From positions 1-38,806 of the forward strand of contig DASZWD010000035.1 in NCBI GenBank assembly GCA_035546775.1: a stretch of DNA of 38,806 nt, in the 5' to 3' direction. A model generated the notes under the pieces. The model was not told where the DNA came from, searched no databases, and saw only the letters and a list, made by a program, of their open reading frames with translations. Every line of letters starts with the position of its first letter. Position 1 is the first letter of the stretch. Source of the stretch: Acidimicrobiales bacterium (GTDB taxonomy: Bacteria; Actinomycetota; Acidimicrobiia; Acidimicrobiales; JACCXE01). Positions 15,416 through 23,532 of the stretch are shown here, in pieces. The translations under genes and the position numbers were made by a program.

Positions 15416-16681
15416 ATGCAGCCGTCTTCGCGCTTCCTGCTCGCCGGCGCAGCCGCGGCGGCCTCGACGGCCAACGCCGTTCGCCCAGTGCTCTCCGGAC
15501 CCGCGTCGATGGCGTCATTCGCGTTCGGCGTGGCGCCGTCCGAGCTGCCAATTCAGGCGGGACTGGTCGAGCTCGGCACCGCCGCGCTGCTCGCTCGCCG
15601 CGGTGGGGCGAAGGGGTGGCGCGGCGCGCTCGGACTCGCCGCACACGCGGCGTCCCTGGCGGGCCTGGCGTACGTCCACCGCCAAGCGGGACAAGCAGTG
15701 GGCATTCTCGAAGCGGCGCTCGTCGACGAGCTCGGCGCCAACTATCGCGGCCGCATCGACGCGTCCCTTGCGCCGACGACCGAATGGACGCTGAGTCGCA
15801 CTCAGTTGCTGTTGCCCGACATGCGCTTGCGCCAGCGCTACCGCCACGCCCGTGACGTCAAGTACGGCGAGTTCGGCCGCAAGAACCACCTCGACGTGTG
15901 GAAGCGCGCCGACCTGCCCACCGACGCCAAGGCACCGGTGCTGCTCCAGTTCCACGGCAGCGCGTGGTCCGTCGCCCGCAAGGAAAACCAGGCCGAGCCG
16001 CTGATGGCGCACCTCGCCGAGCGCGGGTGGGTGTGCGTCACCGCCAACTACCGCTTGTCGCCCCGCGCCACGTGGCCCGATCACATCGTCGACGCCAAGC
16101 GGGCGCTGGCGTGGGTCAAGGAAAACATCGCGGCCCATGGCGGCGACCCCGACTTCGTCGTCATCACCGGCGGTTCGGCCGGCGGTCACCTGGCGTCGCT
16201 CGCCGCCCTCACCCCGAACCTCGCTGACTTCCAGCCCGGCTTCGAGGACGCCGACACTTCCGTCGCCGCCTGCGTGTCGTTCTACGGCGTCTACGACTTC
16301 GTCAACCGCCACGGCACCAGTCGCGCCGACATGGAGAAGTTCGTGGGCGACGTCGTGTTCAAGTCGAAGCTCGACGACGACCGCGCCCGCTGGGAGCAAG
16401 CGTCGACGATCAGCCATGTTGGCCCCCACGCCCCGCCGTTCTTCGTCATCCACGGCACCAACGATTCGTTGGTGCCCGTCGCCCAGGCACGCACGTTCGT
16501 CGGCGAGCTGCGCAAGGAGTCGACGCAGCCAGTCGTCTACGCCGAGTTGCCCGGCGCCCAGCACGCCTTCGACGTGTTGCCGTCCGTGCGGACGCACGCC
16601 TGCGCTCAAGCCGTCGACCGCTTCCTCGCTGTCGTCCGCAGCGAATACGTGGCGGCCAAGAGTGCGGGCGACAGGACTTGA
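15416..16681 (+). CDS. Alpha/beta hydrolase, carboxylesterase (Lip family-like)
   Basis: 421 aa. Residues 1-120 contain alanine-rich hydrophobic helices (about 6-20 and 70-88) that may anchor it to the membrane; the catalytic domain follows. LQFHGSAW near 177 takes the place of the HGGG oxyanion motif, Ser254 sits in GGSAGGH, the acid in HGTNDSLVP near 350 and the histidine in GAQHAFD near 382. This layout resembles mycobacterial carboxylesterases such as LipQ or LipO, which act on short- to medium-chain esters. The last 19 bases lie antisense to tRNA-Leu. Confidence 0.85.
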   Translation: MQPSSRFLLAGAAAAASTANAVRPVLSGPASMASFAFGVAPSELPIQAGLVELGTAALLARRGGAKGWRGALGLAAHAASLAGLAYVHRQAGQAVGILEAALVDELGANYRGRIDASLAPTTEWTLSRTQLLLPDMRLRQRYRHARDVKYGEFGRKNHLDVWKRADLPTDAKAPVLLQFHGSAWSVARKENQAEPLMAHLAERGWVCVTANYRLSPRATWPDHIVDAKRALAWVKENIAAHGGDPDFVVITGGSAGGHLASLAALTPNLADFQPGFEDADTSVAACVSFYGVYDFVNRHGTSRADMEKFVGDVVFKSKLDDDRARWEQASTISHVGPHAPPFFVIHGTNDSLVPVAQARTFVGELRKESTQPVVYAELPGAQHAFDVLPSVRTHACAQAVDRFLAVVRSEYVAAKSAGDRT

Positions 16682-16744
16682 ACCTGCACGTCTTTCGACA
16701 CAGGGACCTAAACCCTGCGCGTCTGCCAATTTCGCCACGCCCGC
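16663..16744 (-). tRNA. tRNA-Leu (anticodon TAG)
   Basis: 82 nt. Acceptor GCGGGCG pairs with CGCCCGC, discriminator A; the anticodon loop is TTTAGGT on a CAGGG/CCCTG stem; the long variable arm GTC-GAAA-GAC and T loop TTCAAGT fit a class II tRNA-Leu that reads CUA/CUN. CCA is not encoded. Its 3' end overlaps the esterase stop region on the other strand. Confidence 0.95.
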
Positions 16745-16757
16745 GTGTCGGGAACCC

Positions 16758-16763
16758 AGGCTA
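16758..16763 (-). promoter_or_regulatory. -10 element for tRNA-Leu
   Basis: TAGCCT on the minus strand, 13 nt before the mature 5' end. Confidence 0.35.
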
Positions 16764-16770
16764 GGGGGCG

Positions 16771-16776
16771 TACAGT
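16771..16776 (+). promoter_or_regulatory. -10 element for clpP
   Basis: TACAGT, 6 nt before the clpP ATG at 16783, back to back with the tRNA-Leu promoter. There is no room for a ribosome site, so the transcript is probably leaderless. Confidence 0.5.
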
Positions 16777-16782
16777 TCCGCC

Positions 16783-17370
16783 ATGGCAATTGATCTCAGC
16801 CCGGTCGGCGACATCTATCAGCGCCTCCTCAAGGAGCGCATCGTGTTCCTGGGTACGCAGGTCGACGACGCGTCGGCCAACCTCATCTGCGCGCAGCTGA
16901 TCCTGCTGGCGGCCGAGGAGCCGGACAAGGACATCTCGCTGTACATCAACTCGCCCGGCGGCTCGGTCACGGCGGGCCTCGGCATCTACGACACGATGCA
17001 GTACATCAGCTGCGACGTGTCGACGATCTGCCTCGGCCTCGCGGCGTCGATGGGGCAGTTCCTGCTCTCGGCCGGCGCCCCCGGTAAGCGCTACGCGCTG
17101 CCGCACAGCCGCATCCTCATGCACCAGCCGTCGGGCCAGATGCAGGGCCAGGCGACCGACATCGCCATCCAGGCCGAGCAGATCATCTACATGAAGCGCA
17201 AGCTCGCCGAGCGCACCGCCTTCCACACCGGTCAGACCGTCGAGCGGATCGAAGAGGACTCCGACCGCGATCGCTGGTTCACCGCGGAAGAGGCACTGGA
17301 GTACGGCTTCGTCGACAAGGTGATCGAGAAGGCGAACCTGGGCACCGCCGGGGCCGTCCAAGCGCTGTAA
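16783..17370 (+). CDS. clpP: ATP-dependent Clp protease proteolytic subunit
   Basis: 195 aa. The serine peptidase that assembles into heptameric rings and degrades substrates fed by ClpX or ClpC, including tmRNA-tagged proteins. The triad is complete: Ser89 in LAASMGQ, His114 in MHQPSG, Asp163 in DRDRWF; spacing equals that of the E. coli enzyme. INSPGGSV near 55 forms the oxyanion loop. Actinobacteria usually carry clpP1-clpP2-clpX together; here clpP stands alone between tRNA-Leu and tRNA-His, so a partner subunit and the ATPase must be elsewhere. Confidence 0.97.
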   Translation: MAIDLSPVGDIYQRLLKERIVFLGTQVDDASANLICAQLILLAAEEPDKDISLYINSPGGSVTAGLGIYDTMQYISCDVSTICLGLAASMGQFLLSAGAPGKRYALPHSRILMHQPSGQMQGQATDIAIQAEQIIYMKRKLAERTAFHTGQTVERIEEDSDRDRWFTAEEALEYGFVDKVIEKANLGTAGAVQAL

Positions 17371-17378
17371 CTGATTGG

Positions 17379-17453
17379 GGTGGCTGAGGGGACTCGAACC
17401 CCCGACTCCCAGGATCACAACCTGGTGCTCTAACCAACTGAGCTACAACCACC
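17379..17453 (-). tRNA. tRNA-His (anticodon GTG)
   Basis: 75 nt including the extra 5' G (17453), which pairs with C73 (17379) as expected for tRNA-His. Acceptor GTGGTTG/CAGCCAC, anticodon loop TTGTGAT on CCAGG/CCTGG, T loop TTCGAGT. CCA not encoded. Confidence 0.96.
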
Positions 17454-17466
17454 AAGGGAGCGAACA

Positions 17467-17604
17467 GTGTTGCATACCGTGGCCGCCGCGCAGCAAAGCG
17501 GTTTGGTCCGCGGGATCGGTGTCGCGGCCGTCGTCGCGGTCGCCGCGCTGTACCAGTGGGTCCGCTCCCAGCGGGGCAAGAAGCGGCGGTCCCACCGGCC
17601 CTAG
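17467..17604 (+). CDS. Small single-span membrane protein, hypothetical
   Basis: 45 codons from GTG. A good ribosome site AAGGGAG (17454-17460) precedes it by 6 nt. The predicted peptide has a short polar start, one hydrophobic helix (VRGIGVAAVVAVAALYQWV, about residues 14-32) and a very basic tail (QRGKKRRSHRP), which by the positive-inside rule places the C-terminus in the cytoplasm. Its TAG shares the CTAG palindrome with the stop of the convergent MaoC-like gene. I do not recognise a family. It could be a chance frame, but ribosome site and protein-like composition argue for a real gene. Confidence 0.5.
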   Translation: MLHTVAAAQQSGLVRGIGVAAVVAVAALYQWVRSQRGKKRRSHRP

Positions 17605-18380
17605 GTGCCTCGCGGTTGGTAGATCGCCCGGTGGGCGACGCGGGCGACGGGCCGCGTGCCGTCGGCCAACTGCAAGACGTCGAGGTCGACGAAGCGGTGG
17701 CCGTTCTTCTCGAACACGTCGGTCACCCGAGCCCGCGTCTGGAGGCGTTCGCCGTCCACCAGCGGACTGAAGAACTGCGTCGTCGACTCGACGTGGATCC
17801 ACGGGCCGAGCACGAAGTTCGCGGTGAGCACGAAGTTGCAGTAGCGGGCCAGCCACCCCGGGTGGGCGCACCCGTCGGTGCGGAACAGAGGGAGTTGCTC
17901 GCGGATGTCGTCGAGGTACGCCTCGGCGGCGTCGGCGTGGAAGCCGACCTCGAGGTAGCCCAGCGGCACTGACTCGAACGCCTCGGGTGACGCCGGCGTG
18001 CGGTTGCCGTCGCACTCGAAGTCCGGCCACCCGTCCACCGCTGGCGGCGCCACCGCGTCGTCGGGCAGCGTCGCGGCCCCCGACGCGCACAGCCCGCCGG
18101 CAGAGTCGTGCAGCGTCATGGCGTCGAGGGTGCCCGACACCGTCACGTCGTCGCCGTCGTAGACCGGCGACGCGAACCGCGCCGTCATGGTGCCGCGCTC
18201 GAGCCAGGCGCGTCCCCACGCCTGCGCCGGCGGGTGACACAGGTAGGCGTACACGTCGACGCCCGGCACCAGGCCCCCGCGGAAGCCGAGGTTGCGGGCG
18301 ACGGCGTCGTCGTGGATCTTGTTCGCCGATTCGGTGGCGGTGTTGAAGGCGTTGACGGTGTAGGGCAGGGCGGCGGTCAC
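17601..18380 (-). CDS. MaoC-like hot-dog fold protein
   Basis: 259 aa, GTG start overlapping the upstream stop (GTGA). The N-terminal half (NKIHDDAVARNLGFRGGLVPG near residues 18-38) recalls the hydratase motif of MaoC/R-hydratase proteins, with the histidine kept but the usual D-x-N-P written differently. The C-terminal half (VESTTQFFSPLVDGERLQTRARVTDVF...) looks like a second hot-dog unit. Such proteins act on CoA or ACP thioesters as hydratases or dehydratases; a true catalytic role here is uncertain. It is last in a minus-strand operon after the propeller-like gene. Confidence 0.7.
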   Translation of the reverse strand: MTAALPYTVNAFNTATESANKIHDDAVARNLGFRGGLVPGVDVYAYLCHPPAQAWGRAWLERGTMTARFASPVYDGDDVTVSGTLDAMTLHDSAGGLCASGAATLPDDAVAPPAVDGWPDFECDGNRTPASPEAFESVPLGYLEVGFHADAAEAYLDDIREQLPLFRTDGCAHPGWLARYCNFVLTANFVLGPWIHVESTTQFFSPLVDGERLQTRARVTDVFEKNGHRFVDLDVLQLADGTRPVARVAHRAIYQPRGT

Positions 18381-19045
18381 GCCGCCATGTTGGCGCTTTT
18401 CTGCCAGCCGATGAGGGAGACGAACTCCGAAGGCTGGGCCACGCTGCGGGTCGAGTCGACGCGTTCGCACGTTTCGGTGGGCGTGCGGTACAGCGTCGTC
18501 GTGCCCGTGCCGTCGGCGTTGGCGACCATGACGTCGAAGCTGCGCCCGAACGTCTTGAGGTGGTTCGTGTTGGCGAGGAACGCGATCTGGCGATCGTCGG
18601 GCGACCACACCGGCTCGGCCATGCGGGCGCGGACAACGGCGGTGGTGCCGCAGTACGTGGCGCGCACCGCGGCGCGGCGCGCCACGAGGCGCGGGTCGCC
18701 GCCGCTGATCGATCCCACCCACAGTTCGTCGCCCGCTGACGTCTGGCGCACGGCGGCGATGTGGGTCCCGTCGTGCGACCAGGCGGTGCGCGCCTTGGGG
18801 TCGACCGGGGAGAGCGCGCTGGCCGACGGTGCGAGGCCGTGGCCGTCGGCGCGGACGGAAAACGCCGTCGGGCGACCGACCGGCGTGTCGGCGGTGCCGA
18901 ACACGACACGGGCGCTGTTCGGCTGTGCGGTGTTCGTCGCGGGTGTGGGCGCCGAAGCGGAGGCGGAGAGGATGGCGACGTTCGCCGTCAATATCGTCGC
19001 GATGACCGCGACGATGACGGGCTGAGCGCGGCCAAGCTCTGCCAT
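18377..19045 (-). CDS. Exported protein with TolB/PD40-like repeats
   Basis: 222 aa. A hydrophobic segment (about residues 9-30) is a signal peptide or anchor. Two PD40-like beta-propeller blades are readable: AWSHDGTHIAAVRQ near 88 and PVWSPDDRQIAFLANTN near 145, the latter followed by DVMVANADGTG. Only two or three blades fit, too few for a closed propeller alone. The ribosome site GAAGGG lies 6 nt before the ATG, 13 bp after helD. Function unknown; cell-surface binding is a reasonable guess. Confidence 0.65.
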   Translation of the reverse strand: MAELGRAQPVIVAVIATILTANVAILSASASAPTPATNTAQPNSARVVFGTADTPVGRPTAFSVRADGHGLAPSASALSPVDPKARTAWSHDGTHIAAVRQTSAGDELWVGSISGGDPRLVARRAAVRATYCGTTAVVRARMAEPVWSPDDRQIAFLANTNHLKTFGRSFDVMVANADGTGTTTLYRTPTETCERVDSTRSVAQPSEFVSLIGWQKSANMAA

Positions 19046-19058
19046 GCAGAGCCCTTCG

Positions 19059-21302
19059 TCATTTTTGGGCCGAAGTTGAGATCTCGTTGATGACCTTTTT
19101 GAGGCCGGCGGGGAGCGGCTCGCTGTGGACCACCGCGAGGCGGGCCGTGGCGCGGGTCAGGGCGACGTAGAGCTCGTGGGTCTCGAAGCGGCTCGGTTCT
19201 ACGACGATCACGCTGTCGAACTCGAGACCGCGTGCCTGGTCGACCCCCATCTCGACGACGCGCTCGTCGAGCGCTTCCGGACCGACGATCGGTGCCTCGG
19301 TGCGGGGGACGAGGATCACCACCGTGCCCGCCGCGCGCGCGGCCACCTCTGCGGCCGCGCGGCCGCGCGCCCGCGCCAGCGCGTCGGCGTAGCTGCCGGC
19401 CGCCACGGCGACGGGCGCCTCGCCGGTGCTGCGCACCGAACGCGGCGGATCGACGGGCGAGTCGGCGGCGCGCAGCACCTCGGTGGCGACGCGCATGATC
19501 TCTTCGGGCGTGCGGTAGTTGACGTCGAGGGTCAGCACGTGCGCCGGTCGCTCGTGGTTGATGGCGCGAGCGACGTCGGTCCAGGCGACGGTGCTGCTGG
19601 CGCCGCTCGTCTGGTTGAGGTCACCGACGATGGTGAACGAACCGGTGGGGCAGCGGCGCGACAGCATGCGCCACTGCATCGGCGTTAGCTCCTGGGCCTC
19701 GTCGACGAGGACGTGGCCCCACGTCGTGCGCGCGTGTTCCGTCGGTGCCTCACGGAACGTCTCGGTGACGTGGGCGATGGTCTCGTTCAGTTGCTGCACC
19801 TGCAAGGGCACGAGCACCTGCTCGCTGCGGTAGCGCGGGTTCCCTTCGCACGCGGTGCACATCCAGTCGAAGCCCTTGGGGCTCAGCTCCGAGCCGCACA
19901 CCGGGCACGACGGCAGCAGCCCCATGTCGGCGAGCTGGCGTTCGAGGATGGCGTCGATGCGCGGCACCGCCTTCGTCTTCTTCGTGACAGGCGGAGGCTC
20001 GCCGATGAGCGCGGTGGCTTCGTCGAGCAGTGCGAGGTCGTGCACGCTGCGGCCGGCGCTACCGCGTGTGAGCCCGACGGCGGCGAGCGTCTCGTCGACG
20101 AGTTGTGCGGGCGTCACCCGCGGCCACAGTCGCGACGTCAGCGCCTTGACCGATCGGTCGTCGCTCAACCGCCGGCGGACGACGGCGGCGTCGAAGCGGT
20201 GACGGCTCAGTTGGCCGGCGCGCTCGGATCGCTGCGCTGCCTGTTCCGCCTGCGTGACGAGGTGGGTCAGCAAGCCGCGGAACACCGCCACGCGGCCCTG
20301 GGCGTAAGGCAGGTCGCGCGCGATCACGTCGTCGAGAATGCGTTGCGTGTCGGTAGGCAGCACTTCCAACCGCCAGCGATCGAAGCCGATCGCTTCACCC
20401 TCGACCAGCGGCCGGCACCGCGACCACAGCGTGGTGCGCAGGGTGTCGACCATCGACGCCGCGCCCTTGGCATGGGCCACGTCGGGAGGGTCGAGGGCGG
20501 TGGCCTCCTCGCCTTCGACGAGCTCGCCGGGTGTGGCGAGGCGCACGCCCGTCTCGCCGAGACCGGGCAGGACGTTTTCGACGTAGCGGGCGAAGATCTT
20601 GTTGGGGCCGACGACGAGCACGCCTTGCACCGACAGCTCGAGTTCGTGGGCGTAGAGCAGGTAGGCGGCGCGGTGAAGCGCCACCGCCGTCTTGCCGGTG
20701 CCGGGGCCGCCCTGCACGATCAGCACGCCGCGCAACGGGGCGCGGATCGCCTCGTCCTGCTGCGCCTGGATGGTGGCGACGATGTCGCCCATCTGCCCGC
20801 GGCGCGGCGCCGCGAGCGCCGCGAGCAGCGCCGCCTCACCCACGAGTGCGGTGTCGTCGTCGAGCGAGTGGCGGTCGAGGGCTTCGTCGTCGATGGCCAC
20901 CACCGTGCGGCCGCGCATGCGGATATGGCGCCGGCGCGTGAGGCCGCGTGGATCACTCGGCGTTGCGCGGTAGAACGACTCGGCGATCGGGGCGCGCCAG
21001 TCAACGAGGAGCGGCTCGCCTTCGGCGTCGCTCACACCGAGACGGCCGATGTGGAACTCCTCGTCCGACGTCGTGTCGATGCGGCCAAAGCAAATCGACT
21101 GGTCGCCGATGACGTAGCGGCTGCGGCGCACACCGTGGGCCGCCAGCGCCGCCTCGCGATCCGCAATCGTCGAGGGCAGCGTGTCGCTCAGCTTGAGCGA
21201 TTCCTCCGCTTGGTCGACGGCGCGGCGGCGCAGTTCGTCGATGCGGGCGTAAGCCCGGTCGATGTGGTCCTGCTCGGCACGCAGCTGTTCGGGAACGCCC
21301 AA
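19059..21302 (-). CDS. helD: HelD-like UvrD/Rep-family helicase with zinc-ribbon insert
   Basis: 747 aa from TTG at 21302, preceded by ribosome site GGAGGAGA; longer frames run into the SGNH gene. HelD proteins are SF1 ATPases that pull stalled RNA polymerase off DNA. Seen: N-terminal coiled arm (about residues 5-45), the HelD-type block YVIGDQSICFGRID..EEFHIGRLG..VDWRAP (62-103), Walker A GGPGTGKT (198-205), DEAQ (534-537), GDLNQTSG near 560, NYRTPEEI near 595, DQARGLEFDSVIVV and the C-terminal ALTRATARL. Four cysteines C466, C469, C482, C485 form a CxxC-x12-CxxC pair just before the DEAQ domain, an insert I do not associate with standard HelD. It is second in an operon with the SGNH hydrolase. 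Confidence 0.88.
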   Translation of the reverse strand: MGVPEQLRAEQDHIDRAYARIDELRRRAVDQAEESLKLSDTLPSTIADREAALAAHGVRRSRYVIGDQSICFGRIDTTSDEEFHIGRLGVSDAEGEPLLVDWRAPIAESFYRATPSDPRGLTRRRHIRMRGRTVVAIDDEALDRHSLDDDTALVGEAALLAALAAPRRGQMGDIVATIQAQQDEAIRAPLRGVLIVQGGPGTGKTAVALHRAAYLLYAHELELSVQGVLVVGPNKIFARYVENVLPGLGETGVRLATPGELVEGEEATALDPPDVAHAKGAASMVDTLRTTLWSRCRPLVEGEAIGFDRWRLEVLPTDTQRILDDVIARDLPYAQGRVAVFRGLLTHLVTQAEQAAQRSERAGQLSRHRFDAAVVRRRLSDDRSVKALTSRLWPRVTPAQLVDETLAAVGLTRGSAGRSVHDLALLDEATALIGEPPPVTKKTKAVPRIDAILERQLADMGLLPSCPVCGSELSPKGFDWMCTACEGNPRYRSEQVLVPLQVQQLNETIAHVTETFREAPTEHARTTWGHVLVDEAQELTPMQWRMLSRRCPTGSFTIVGDLNQTSGASSTVAWTDVARAINHERPAHVLTLDVNYRTPEEIMRVATEVLRAADSPVDPPRSVRSTGEAPVAVAAGSYADALARARGRAAAEVAARAAGTVVILVPRTEAPIVGPEALDERVVEMGVDQARGLEFDSVIVVEPSRFETHELYVALTRATARLAVVHSEPLPAGLKKVINEISTSAQK

Positions 21303-21334
21303 GCCGTCTCCTCCGAAAGTGGGGGGGAGCGACG

Positions 21335-22198
21335 CTAGCGCATGTGCAGCTTGGCGCGGATCGCGCGGGCGACGACCGGCGCCGAATGCACGAACGACAA
21401 GTCGTTCGGGTGTGCCGGGAAGCTCGGCGGCACCAGCACCACGGCGTTGACCCACGCCAGCGCCGGCGGTTTACAGGCGTCGTGGCCGATGCTCGGCGTG
21501 TAGATGTCGACGTAGGTGGCGTTGTGCGCCTCGGCCGCCGACCGCTCGGCGCGGTTCATTTCCTTGAACTTGCGCACGAGGTACGCCATGTCACGCGGAC
21601 GGAACGGCACGTAGGGCCAGCACGCCAGCCGGTTGTCGGGCAACGCATCGGGATAGCTGACGACGAACACCGCCGCGTGCGGCGCCTTCTTGTGGATGTC
21701 GTCGAGCGCGGTGCCGAGCTTGATCCGCATCTGCTCGATCGACTGCGAGATCTTGTCGACGCCGTTGCGCACGAACTGATCGACACAGTCCGGTTGCGTT
21801 CCGACGCCTTCGGGCTCGGCGCGAATGCAATCGAGGGCGTCGCCCACGAACCCGGCGTCGTTGCCCCCGATGCCGACGGTCACGGCGTCGACCTTGTCGT
21901 TCAACGCCCACAGCTGCGGGGCATTCGTGTTGCCGAGCGGAAGTCCGGTCTGGGGGCGGTAGAAGTCGTCGATGGTGGCGCTGCCGCAACTGACGTCACG
22001 GAAGATGTCGGGATGCAGCAGCAGGTTCACCAGATGCGGGTAGTTCCGCATCGACTGGCCGCAGTCCTGGGGCACCCAGCGCGTGTCATGGGGCATGACG
22101 AGCGGGCCGGACGTATACGAATCGCCCATTGCGACGTAAACGAACGGGTCTTGGGCGGCCGCCGCCTTCGCCGGCAGCAAGGCGCACAGCAGCGCCAT
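21335..22198 (-). CDS. Secreted SGNH/GDSL-family hydrolase
   Basis: 287 aa. An N-terminal hydrophobic run ending AKAAAAQ (about residue 16) is a short signal peptide. The four SGNH blocks are present: GDSYTSG (nucleophile serine), GSATIDDF, GIGGNDAGF and the closing HPNDLSFVH with Asp and His. Family members hydrolyse lipid or carbohydrate esters. Several cysteines (DCGQS, SCGSAT, DCIRA, DCVDQ, ACWPY, HDACK) suggest disulfides, as in actinobacterial secreted lipases of this type. GTG at 22204 is an alternative start; anything longer would cross the divergent VOC promoter and gene. First gene of the operon to helD and MaoC. Confidence 0.88.
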   Translation of the reverse strand: MALLCALLPAKAAAAQDPFVYVAMGDSYTSGPLVMPHDTRWVPQDCGQSMRNYPHLVNLLLHPDIFRDVSCGSATIDDFYRPQTGLPLGNTNAPQLWALNDKVDAVTVGIGGNDAGFVGDALDCIRAEPEGVGTQPDCVDQFVRNGVDKISQSIEQMRIKLGTALDDIHKKAPHAAVFVVSYPDALPDNRLACWPYVPFRPRDMAYLVRKFKEMNRAERSAAEAHNATYVDIYTPSIGHDACKPPALAWVNAVVLVPPSFPAHPNDLSFVHSAPVVARAIRAKLHMR

Positions 22199-22208
22199 CA
22201 GCACGACG

Positions 22209-22214
22209 TAGGGT
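22209..22214 (+). promoter_or_regulatory. -10 element for the VOC gene
   Basis: TAGGGT, 8 nt before the ATG at 22223; leaderless transcript likely. The same hexamer and spacing recur at 36785. Confidence 0.5.
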
Positions 22215-22222
22215 GAACGGCG

Positions 22223-22714
22223 ATGCCGGACTTGGATGCGATCAACGCGGAGCGGGAGCGGCTGCGCGGACTGCACCTGCGCCCTGCGGGCGACCGTCCG
22301 GCCTCGACGGCGCGCGGCGTACATCACATTGCTCTCCTGTCATCCAACGTCGAGCGGACCATTCGTTTCTACCAGGACGTCCTCGGGTTCCCACTGACCG
22401 ACATTTTCGAGAACCGCGACTACGAGGGTTCCAACCACTTCTTTTTCGACATCGGGCATGGCAATCTCCTGGCGTTTTTCGACTTTCCCGACTTGCCGCT
22501 CGGTCCCTACGCCGAACTGCTCGGTGGGTTGCACCACCTCGCCATCTCCGTCGAGCCCGAGGAGTGGAAGCAGGCGCGTGAGCGGCTGATCGGGGCGGGC
22601 GTCGAGGTGGCCGAGCACAGCGGCACGTCGATCTACTTCAACGACCCCGACGGCGCGCGCCTCGAATTGATCGCCGATCCTCTCGGCGAGATGTACGGCA
22701 ACGTCGTCGGCTGA
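22223..22714 (+). CDS. VOC-family (glyoxalase/dioxygenase-fold) protein
   Basis: 163 aa. Two paired beta-alpha-beta-beta-beta units: GVHHIALLSSNVERTIRFYQDVLGFPL (about 32-58) and LHHLAISVEPEEWKQARERL (about 102-121), ending SIYFNDPDGARLELIAD. Candidate metal ligands are the histidines that open each unit and the glutamate in RLELIAD. The family includes glyoxalase I, extradiol dioxygenases and fosfomycin resistance enzymes; the specific reaction is not evident. It converges on the YbjQ operon with 2 bp between stops. Confidence 0.85.
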   Translation: MPDLDAINAERERLRGLHLRPAGDRPASTARGVHHIALLSSNVERTIRFYQDVLGFPLTDIFENRDYEGSNHFFFDIGHGNLLAFFDFPDLPLGPYAELLGGLHHLAISVEPEEWKQARERLIGAGVEVAEHSGTSIYFNDPDGARLELIADPLGEMYGNVVG

Positions 22715-22716
22715 CG

Positions 22717-23532
22717 TCAGCTGTCGAGGCGCATCATCAGCCGCGGTCGCAACGATGCACCGCCATCGCGGTAAGGCGTGACCGCCGTCCCGATGGCGAA
22801 GAACTCGATGGCGTGGTGACCCCATACGTGGTTCTTCTCGATGATCTGCACGCCGACGACGCCGCGGGCTTCTACCTGCTTCGCTTCGTACTGCATCCGC
22901 TCCATCGCCAGCTCACGCGCGGTGTACAGCGCTTGGGTGAAGTTCGGTAGCTCCACGTTGCGGTACGTCTGACGCAGCGCTGTGAACGCCCGGCGGTGGG
23001 CGACGTGGTACACGCAGTTGCCCATCACCAGCGCGACGGGGCGTTGACCGGTTTGCAGCAGCGTCCAGAAGTCCTGGCCAGACAGGTCGGAGGTGAAGGG
23101 CTTGCCGGCCGGCGTCTTCCAGTTGCCGCCCTTGCGGTGGCGCACGGCGGTGCCGATGGCGATGAACTCGGCGAGGTTGTGACCCCACTCGTAGAACTTG
23201 ATGTCGAGGCGCACACCGACGATGCCGTCGGCGCCGAGTTCCTGCGCTTCGGCCTCCATGCGCGCCATCGCCAGTTCACGTGCGTGGTACATGGCGCGGG
23301 TGAGGATGTCGAGTTCCTTGCTCGCCGTCCAGCGCACCACCTGGATGCCCACGTGGTAGATCGAGCTCCCGACGACGAGACCCAGGGGCTCGAAGTCTGT
23401 GTCCTCGACGAGGAGGAACTCGTTGACGCTGAGGTCGCTGGTGAACATGCGGCCGCGCCCGTCGGTGCCTTCGAGTTCGCGGAGCCGTTCGACGGCGCGC
23501 GCCGGCAGGTTGACGTCGTCACTAGTCGCCAA
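22717..23532 (-). CDS. Tandem YbjQ-domain protein (second of operon)
   Basis: 271 aa, TTG start overlapping the previous gene by 11 bp. It has two similar halves, each with an FTSDLS..(F/W) entry strand, a VxGxxxYHV strand, then a helix (ARELAMARMEAEA near 87; ARELAMERMQYEA near 208) leading to GxVGV and an (H)xxEFxAIGTAV strand. This is the YbjQ fold (PF01906), which forms ring oligomers and is annotated as putative heavy-metal binding. There is only one cysteine (GNCVYH), so a cysteine-based metal site is unlikely. Function unknown. Confidence 0.8.
   Translation of the reverse strand: MATSDDVNLPARAVERLRELEGTDGRGRMFTSDLSVNEFLLVEDTDFEPLGLVVGSSIYHVGIQVVRWTASKELDILTRAMYHARELAMARMEAEAQELGADGIVGVRLDIKFYEWGHNLAEFIAIGTAVRHRKGGNWKTPAGKPFTSDLSGQDFWTLLQTGQRPVALVMGNCVYHVAHRRAFTALRQTYRNVELPNFTQALYTARELAMERMQYEAKQVEARGVVGVQIIEKNHVWGHHAIEFFAIGTAVTPYRDGGASLRPRLMMRLDS

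Noticed and set aside
19713-21338. A 541-codon plus-strand open frame opposite helD
   Set aside because: Antisense shadow; the minus strand shows complete helicase motifs.
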